From contig NC_067132.1 of assembly GCF_021347895.1 (NCBI RefSeq), positions 30,391,257-30,455,256 of the forward strand: 64,000 nucleotides of DNA. The letters are read 5' to 3'. Below are positions 57,701-64,000 of the stretch, piece by piece; positions within the stretch are counted from its first letter, which is position 1; every line of letters starts with the position of its first letter. The stretch is from Acanthochromis polyacanthus. Lineage: Eukaryota; Chordata; Actinopteri; Pomacentridae. A model generated the notes under the pieces. That model searched no databases. It had not been told where the DNA came from and saw nothing but the letters and a program-made list of their open reading frames with translations. The translations under genes and the position numbers were made by a program.

Positions 57701-58647
57701 ACGACAGACAGACTCACAATGACAACAGACAGACTCACAATGACAACAGACAGACTCACAAAGACAACAGACAGACTCACAGTGACAACAGACAGACTCA
57801 CAGAGACGACAGACAGACTCACAAAGACGACAGACAGACTCACAATGACAACAGACAGACTCACAAAGACAACAGACGGACTAACAAAGACAACAGACAG
57901 CCCCACAAAGACGACAGACAGACTCACAGTGACAACAGACAGACTCACAGAGACAACAGACAGACTCACAAAGACGACAGACAGACTCACAATGACGACA
58001 GACAGACTCACAAAGACAACAGACGGACTAACAAAGACAACAGACAGCCCCACAAAGACGACAGACAGACTCACAGTGACAACAGACAGACTCACAGTGA
58101 CAACAGACAGCCCCACAAAGACAACAGACAGTCGTACAATTAAAACAAACAACACAGTGTCCAACTTATAACACACTTACCAACAAACAACACAGTGTCT
58201 AAAAAGTATACACTAAGACAGCATTATGTCAACATGCAGCTGCTGGAACACAGAGCAGAAGAACTGTGTCTTCATTATTCCACCACATCTGTACTCTGTT
58301 TACTGCTGAAACTTTTTCTGATCCTCTTCAAACATGCGTCAAAAGTTCTTCAAAGTCGTAATATTTAAATTCAGAAGGATTAACAACTCTGCTTGGTGTG
58401 TTGACTGTTTGCAGTGTGACGGCAGCCTTTCTCTTCACACTCTGTACTGACAGTTTGTGTGTCTGTATTGTGTGATTGTGTGTCTGTATTGTGTCTTTGT
58501 GTGTCCATATTGTGTGATTGTGTGTCCGTATTGTGTGTTTGCAGGTCGGTGCTGCGCTGCATCACCTTTGTGACCAGACTGAGCGGACAGCTGCTGCTCT
58601 GCACGTCTTCGTCTTTGCTGCAGTTCACCGGCGACGACGACAGCTAG
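54742..58647 (+). CDS. cidea: CIDE-family lipid droplet protein, cidea by synteny, complete
   Basis: CIDE proteins sit on lipid droplets and promote lipid exchange and droplet growth; they were first named for links to apoptosis. Exons: 54742-54809, 55721-55859, 55971-56123, 56444-56616, 58545-58647; 636 nt, 211 aa, phases consistent. The CIDE-N domain covers about residues 43-115 (SLDELLEQ, LTLVLEEDGTAVDSEEFFQ, LMVLEKGEVW). The CIDE-C domain covers about 126-205 (FGLAKLSFELYKLHPKDFLC, IKATLYEMYTLSYDFRC). An arginine cluster (SSSRRRRRV) precedes the CIDE-N core. A poly(A) signal AATAAA follows at 58,898. The next gene, tubb6-like in the same orientation, repeats the human CIDEA-TUBB6 order, which favours cidea over cideb or cidec. 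The first exon also resembles cidec N-termini, so the paralogue name is less sure than the family. Last intron holds a 1.5-kb minisatellite. Confidence 0.9.
54930..55450. repeat. Degenerate repeats in cidea intron 1
   Basis: Loosely repeated TTTTGGACCATTT(C/T)TGAGCC, related to the array at 52.7-53.3 kb. Confidence 0.6.
56640..58135. repeat. 21-bp minisatellite, about 70 units, in cidea intron 4
   Basis: Unit GACAACAGACAGACTCACAA plus one A, with variants GACGACAG and AGCGCCACAAAG, and a few shortened units near 57,620. Long open frames in several registers (for example 537 and 365 codons on the plus strand) follow from composition and the 21-bp period; they are not genes. Starts about 25 bp after the exon 4 donor. 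Confidence 0.95.
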
Positions 58648-59230
58648 ATTGTGTCTGTTGTGTGGATTTATAACAGCAGTTTGTGAGTCTGTGCAGCTAC
58701 AAACTGACTGATCTTTGTGTTTCTGTGTTTGATGCTGAGATGCAAACAGCAGAGGAAAGCTTTTCCATTACTGTTTTTGTCTGGATGTTTCAGTTTCGAT
58801 TTGAGGATTTCTACTTAAAAGCCGACATGATGAAGTAGTGAGCTTTGGGTTTGATTAAAATGTGATCGCAAATAGTTACATAAATAATAATTGCATAAAT
58901 AAAGATGAGTTTTGTAAAGCTGTTCTCACTTGTGTATGTTTCCAGTTGTGTTTTACTTTCTACACACCTCAAACATGTTGTTGAAATAACATCATTATAG
59001 TGAGAAAAACCTGTAGTTCTACAGATGTTCATTGTTTAGATCTGTTTGGTCTTTTTTTAATGTTTCACTGAACTGCCTCAAGTGTATTTGTGTTTTTAAT
59101 GCCTCTGTAGAGTCCTGAGGACGACCTCTAAAAGTTGACACACAAAATTACCAAAAAAGAGGCACAAAATGATGACATCAGATTACCACAAAATGATGAC
59201 ATCAGATTACCACAAAATGGCCAGAATGAG
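58648..59230. other. cidea: cidea 3' UTR and downstream DNA
   Basis: Follows the TAG. The only clear signal is the poly(A) hexamer at 58,898-58,903. Confidence 0.55.
58898..58903 (+). promoter_or_regulatory. cidea: Poly(A) signal of cidea
   Basis: AATAAA 251 bp after the stop codon; the first canonical hexamer on this strand after the gene. Confidence 0.6.
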
Positions 59231-59310
59231 ACACCCCCTGTCAAAAGTTTTAGGACGCTTTCTCATTCAAATAAATTAGAACCCGTCTCAAAGCTTTTGA
59301 CAGGGGGTGT
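59231..59310. mobile_element. 80-bp Tc1-like palindromic remnant
   Basis: ACACCCCCTGTCAAAAG and CTTTTGACAGGGGGTGT are perfect 17-bp inverted ends. The following TTTTAGGACGCTTTCTCATT resembles Tc1-type ends of fish. Only the ends remain. Confidence 0.7.
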
Positions 59311-59532
59311 ATATGTATATGTGTGTGTTTGTGGCTCCATCTGCTGGACTATTATCAGCTTCTAACTCCATCTTTTACGTTTTTTCATGGATTTGTGTAT
59401 TTTTTTCTCTACAAAGTGACTTCAGCTCAGGATCAGCTGATGAAGACGAGCAGCACGGCGACACATTCCTGTTGAACAGCTCACACTGGCTGTAAACCGA
59501 CACTGCTGAGGCCAGCAGCAGCTGACCCAGGC

Positions 59533-59533
59533 T

Positions 59534-59564
<31 letters not shown>

Positions 59565-59572
59565 CATCATCA
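59533..59572. repeat. (ATC)n
   Basis: Trinucleotide run with one ACC interruption. Confidence 0.95.
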
Positions 59573-59759
59573 TGGTCCCTCCGAGGGAATGTCTGGCACG
59601 TGTTCCCCGACAGAGAAATCCCCTCCAGCCGTCCTCCCTCGCCTGTTCAGTCACTAAGTTTAGCTTAGTTTGGCTGACTCGCTCTGAAAATCACCAAATA
59701 TCTGGAGGAGAAAGTCTCACTGCCTGCAGGAAACACACTGCAGGTGTTTAACTAAAAGA

Positions 59760-60150
59760 TACCAACTCAAAATGTTCTTAAATACACAGAGAATGTCAAC
59801 AAATACACACAAAATGACCAAAATGAGACAAAAAAGTCCACAAATACACACAAAACATCCACAAATACACAGAATTTAACCACAAATGCATAGAGAAGGA
59901 CCACAAATAAACACAAAATGACAACAAAATGACAACAAGGACACAATTACTTACCAAAAAGTGAAAAAATTTCCAAAAAATGTCAAAAATAACGTAAAAA
60001 GACCACTAAGAGACAAAATGATGACAAAGATACATAAAATTACCACAAAATGAGCAGAAGTAGGAACAGTAAACCCAGTAGAAGAAGTTAATGAATGTGA
60101 AAGGACAATTAAAAGATATGAAACAACCACAAAGAAACACAAAACATGGA
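59760..60150. repeat. CA-rich degenerate repeat
   Basis: Loose repeats of ACACAAAATGACCACAAA type, like those in the tubb6 intron. Confidence 0.65.
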
Positions 60151-60163
60151 TATAAAATTCATA

Positions 60164-61173
60164 GGTTGTACTAGAGGTACGGACCGTTAAGGTCACTGAA
60201 GAGCTGGCGCCGGTTAACTACTATTTGCTGCACATTACAGGCAGTTTATATGAATGACTTTGACGGCGAACATTGTGTAATTTAACCAAAAATACACCGT
60301 CTCCTCTCACACTTTAGACATTGCAGTTTTTACGCTTTTAGACACCGTGTCTAAATTGTTTGAAGTCCAGTTCATATTAATTAGTTTACCGCGTTCAGTG
60401 GTGGAAGCGGCTGACGAACTCCATTGCAAATGTTCCCATTTAATTTCGGACGCTAATTTACAAGATAAAGTTAAGGATGTCGAATATGAAACAAACACTC
60501 GTGAATGGTGAGGAGCAGCTCTTTAATTCGGCATGAATTAAAAAAAACCACAAACTCGATTTACTGTGATATTGTGAGATTTGTTTGTGGTGATGTAACT
60601 TAGCCATTCAACAGAGTCCGCTAACATTAAAGTGACTGTGACAGTGTCTGTGTTGACAGACGCAGAAAATACGTCAGGGTTTTGTTTAGGTTGTTAATAT
60701 GTAATAGTCTGTCGCTACTTTTGAAGGTAAAAAATACTTTTCGTTTGCTGGCTGTTAGTTCCGCCATTTGTTTTGTTTGCTGTTTGTGCTTTATTAGAAC
60801 AGGGTCACGTGAATAAAAAGTTTTGCTATTTTTAATAGTAGTGCTGATTTCAACCCCCAAATCGCTGTCAGTGAAAAAGTCAGATAATGATATTTATAAG
60901 ACATTATGCATGATAGAAAAGAGAACAGCAGATGACTGAGATGACAGGCTCGGCACGCAGATTCACCTCGAATCACGGAAGCGCCTTCATCACTCGGATT
61001 ACCAAGACGGCTCATTAATATTTATGTGCGTCGGATTACCAGCCAATCACAAAGCGCGTTCATCAGCCGGCTCATTAATATTCATGTACGTCTCATTAAT
61101 ATTTATGATAAGGGAAAGTGCCGTATCCGCAGGCCACAGGCTACGGGTACGGTCCGTATCTGTAGACACAACC
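60164..61173. mobile_element. Non-autonomous TIR element, about 1 kb
   Basis: The ends GGTTGTACTAGAGGTACGGA and, inverted, GGTTGTGTCTACAGATACGG continue together as ACCGT, with a few mismatches. No long open frame lies inside. Near the right end GGCTCATTAATATT(T/C)ATGT is repeated in tandem. The element at 35,911-36,094 is a shorter relative. Superfamily unknown; limits uncertain by a few bases. Confidence 0.75.
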
Positions 61174-61430
61174 AAATTGATAACAACCACTGAGACACAT
61201 TACACTCTGGTCACTGTTTTAACTTCTGTAAATATGCTTCATTGAACATTTGGTCCGTGTATATTTTGGTGACTTCAGCTGGAATTAAAATTGGAAGGAG
61301 CATTTTAATGCTGGAAAACTCCTGTGCTCTCATGACATGATTATTTTTCGGTATTTTACAGAACATTTGGGGATTATTTGGGGTTTTTAAACCTTTTTTT
61401 TTTTACCTCTTTATTCACATCCCCGTGCTG
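61174..61430. other. Upstream of tubb6-like gene, nothing assigned
   Basis: AT-rich. The sequence turns CpG-rich from about 61,430, consistent with a promoter-associated CpG-rich region around tubulin exon 1, but no specific promoter element is claimed. Confidence 0.4.
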
Positions 61431-61646
61431 CTATGTGTTCGTCTTACCAGTGTGAGTCCAATAGGGGGCCAGCGGCTCCAGCTGGGACCAGTAAACCCAG
61501 TAAACCCAGTAAACCCAGTACAGGAGCTGAAGGCTGACCGGGGGCCTCCCAGCAGGGCGGGGCCGCGGGGACGCGCTCGACGAGAGGACAAGAAGCAGGC
61601 GGCGCGCTCCCGCTGAACAGACGCGCACCGGAGAGCAGCACCGGAG

Positions 61647-61816
61647 GACGGACAGCGGGACCGAGCAGCACCGACAGGAGGACGGACAGCGGGACCGAGT
61701 AGCACCGACAGGAGGACGGACACAGAGACCGAGCAGCACCGACAGGAGGACGGACACAGAGACCGAGCAGCACCGACAGCAGGACGGACACAGAGACCGA
61801 GCAGCACCGACAGGAG
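61647..61816 (+). repeat. Five 34-bp tandem repeats in the tubb6-like 5' UTR
   Basis: Units start GACGGACA(G/C)(C/A)G(G/A)GACC and include GAGCAGCACCGACAGGAG. There are five exact-length copies, then a partial unit, ending 22 bp before the tubulin ATG. The reverse strand is open in all frames, which is due to the repeat. Confidence 0.95.
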
Positions 61817-61838
61817 GACGGACACACCGGAGGTCAGG

Positions 61839-61905
61839 ATGCGGGAAATCGTTCACATCCAGGCGGGACAGTGCGGGAACCAGATCGGGACGAAGGTATG
61901 TCCGG

Positions 61906-61948
<43 letters not shown>

Positions 61949-63340
61949 TAACTTTCCTCTGCTGCTTCAGCCTTTAAAAAAAACTTCACAGACTTTTATG
62001 GAAATGATGCGAATATTTTAATATTTCACTTTGGAGAAACAGACATGTTGCAGGTGTCCAAGAAGGAGATTATTTACAAAATGACCACAAATAGAGACAC
62101 AAAACAAAAAGACACAAAGTGAAACAGAAAAAAAGATGAAAAATGACAACAAAAAGACATGAAGTGATGCAATATGACTAGAAAGACACACAAAGTTATT
62201 ACAGAGAGACAGAAAGTGACACAAAGGGGCACGAAAAGAAACAGAATGACAAAAAAATTGATGTAAAATTTGCAATTTGGCCACAAAGTGAAACATAAAG
62301 ACACAAAACCATCACAAAGAGGTACAAAATTACAACAAAGTAACAGAAATTGACCCAGAAAAGACGCAAAATGACCACAGAGATACACAAACATACTACA
62401 AAGAGACACAAAGTAACTATTAGAAGATACAAAACAACCACAAAGACAGACAAAATGACACAAATTCACCATGAAGGGACACAAAAAGGCACAAGGATAC
62501 ACAAAACTACTAAAAACAGAGACAAAAAGTACTACAAAGTAACATAAAGTGACAGAAAATTACACAAAAGATACACAAAGGGGCACCAAAAGACACAATG
62601 ATACACAAAACTACTGAAAACAGAGACAAACAGTGCTACAAAGTAGCACAAAATGACACAAATTGATCACAAAATGAAACAAAAACACACAAAATCATCA
62701 CCTAGAGACACAAAATGACAACAAAGTAACATAAAATGACACAAAAAGACACAAAATGACCACAAAATTACAACAAGGAAACACAAAACGATCACTGAAA
62801 GACACAAGGACACACAAAACTACCACAAACGGAGACAAAACTGACTACAAACTAACGTAAAGTAACAGAAAATGGAAAAAAATTAACCACAAAGATACAC
62901 AAATGTACTACAAAGACAGAAAGTGACACAAAAAACACAAATTGACCACGGACAGACACAAATAGACATAAGTCAACCAGAAACACACAGAAAAAAACCA
63001 CAAAGCAACACAAAAAGATGTACAAAATGACTACAAAGTAACATGAAGTGACAAAAAAATGATACAAAATGACCAACAAAGGACACAAAGATACACAAAA
63101 CGTACTACAAAGTAACAGAAATGACCACAGAGAGACACAATATGACTGCGAAGAAACACAAAACCACACAAACTCATTACAAAAACACACAAACTGACCA
63201 CAAAGTGAAGTGTGTCGATACACAAGCTGTCCAGTGGGTCAGGAGTTGTGCAGTTGTGCGTTTATAGTGAGAGCAGTGAATGTGGTGAGGAGGAGTGAAG
63301 CCATGTGAGCTGCCGACTCACTGTCCAAGGAATCTGGGAG

Positions 63341-63427
<87 letters not shown>

Positions 63428-64000
63428 AACAATCACACAACTATTCCAGTGTGGGTTTCTGTCAGAGACGAAAGTGAAACCTGAAAAGAGACGCGAGAAA
63501 TTCACACAAACACGCCAAAGAGACACAAAGGAAACACAAAATTACTGTAAAGACACACTATAAAGCCACACAAGGACACTACAATACTAGAAATGGACAC
63601 AAAATGAACACAAAGAGACAAACAGAGACACAAAGTTACTATAAAGTGGTACAAAAATACGACACGGACGCACAAAATGACCACAAAAGACACAGAATCA
63701 GTACAAGAAGAGACACTAAACTGGTGCAGATACACAAAAGTACCACAAAGACACACAAAAAGAAACATAAAATTACTACAAACGGACACAATATTACCAC
63801 AAAGACACACCATAAGACTAGAAACATCCAAAAAAAACAGAAAGTGAGCACAGATGAAGCAGGGACAGATTTAGTCCTCATTCCCAGCTGGTGGAGAGTC
63901 AGTGAATGCATCATTCTTCTTCTTCTTCTTCCTCTTCCTCTCCAGTTCTGGGAGGTGATCAGTGATGAGCACGGTATCGACCCGGCTGGGAGCTACGTCG
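61839..64000 (+). CDS. tubb6: Beta-tubulin, tubb6-like, 5' part (runs off right edge)
   Basis: Beta subunit of the microtubule heterodimer, which binds and hydrolyses GTP. Exon 1 (61,839-61,895) encodes MREIVHIQAGQCGNQIGTK. It starts with the MREI motif used for autoregulation of tubulin mRNA and has the GQCGNQ nucleotide-binding loop. A GTATG donor follows. Exon 2 starts at 63,946 after a strong pyrimidine tract and CAG, and encodes FWEVISDEHGIDPAGSYV up to the window edge. GTKF and DPAG(G/S)YV fit the TUBB6 isotype better than TUBB2 (GAKF, DPTGSYHG). The position after cidea also matches human 18p11. The isotype cannot be confirmed without the C-terminal tail. Confidence 0.93.
61905..61947. 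repeat. (ATT)n in tubulin intron 1
   Basis: Trinucleotide run starting just after the exon 1 donor. Confidence 0.95.
62060..63220. repeat. CA-rich degenerate repeat in tubulin intron 1
   Basis: Loose repeats such as GACACAAAATGACCACAAAG over more than 1 kb. The minus strand stays open for up to 142 codons in several frames because of composition, giving V/L/C/F-rich products. Confidence 0.8.
63341..63423. repeat. (CA)n in tubulin intron 1
   Basis: About 41 dinucleotide units. Confidence 0.97.
63490..63835. repeat. CA-rich degenerate repeat, continued
   Basis: Same family as 62,060-63,220, ending shortly before the exon 2 acceptor. Confidence 0.75.

Noticed and set aside
56530..58176. Open frames of 365-537 codons in cidea intron 4
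   Set aside because: A 21-bp minisatellite; several frames on both strands are open together.
62018..63223. Membrane-like proteins rich in V, L, C and F on the minus strand
   Set aside because: Composition artefact of CA-rich repeats in the tubulin intron.

Overview
This is vertebrate nuclear DNA, almost certainly from a ray-finned (teleost) fish. The evidence is spliced genes with GT-AG introns, an NLR gene of the type massively expanded in fish (RING exon, FISNA-NACHT exon, 174-bp LRR exons), teleost-style DNA transposons and LINEs, and long (CA)n tracts. There are no bacterial operons, CRISPR arrays, or rRNA or tRNA genes. Roughly half of the window is repetitive.

Layout. (1) 1-2.1 kb, minus strand: the 5' exons of one NLR gene whose body lies off the left edge. 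(2) 2.7-13.5 kb: gene-poor, with a SINE fragment, a foldback MITE, a BED-finger hAT remnant, a 1.3-kb GT-rich minisatellite that has no adenine on the plus strand for about 1.19 kb, and a decayed L1-type LINE. (3) 13.9-35.1 kb, minus strand: a second, apparently intact NLR gene. I could join 12 exons in consistent phase: an N-terminal exon, two exons ending in DTK, a RING exon, a FISNA-NACHT exon and seven LRR exons. Its LRR part contains a recent tandem duplication of about 4.74 kb, each copy carrying the same LINE, and a third LINE in antisense. (4) 35.3-43.7 kb: nested DNA transposons, including a 7.6-kb element with terminal inverted repeats, into which an intact hAT transposon (648-aa transposase, perfect 8-bp target duplication) has inserted. 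(5) 45.3-52.2 kb, minus strand: hus1, complete in 8 exons, with a 67-copy 30-bp minisatellite in its last intron and a piggyBac-type MITE in intron 2. (6) 54.7-58.6 kb, plus strand: a CIDE-family gene (cidea by synteny), complete in 5 exons, with a 1.5-kb minisatellite in the last intron. (7) 60.2-61.2 kb: a 1-kb TIR element. (8) 61.8 kb to the right edge: the first exon and part of the second exon of a beta-tubulin gene resembling tubb6.

The genes do not form one pathway. The NLRs are cytosolic innate-immune receptors. HUS1 is a subunit of the 9-1-1 DNA-damage clamp. CIDE proteins act on lipid droplets. Beta-tubulin is cytoskeletal. The order cidea-tubb6 in the same orientation matches human chromosome 18p11, which supports the names. 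hus1 and cidea are divergently arranged, 2.55 kb apart. Exon coordinates were worked out by hand from splice signals, phase and similarity to remembered family members. No database search was run.
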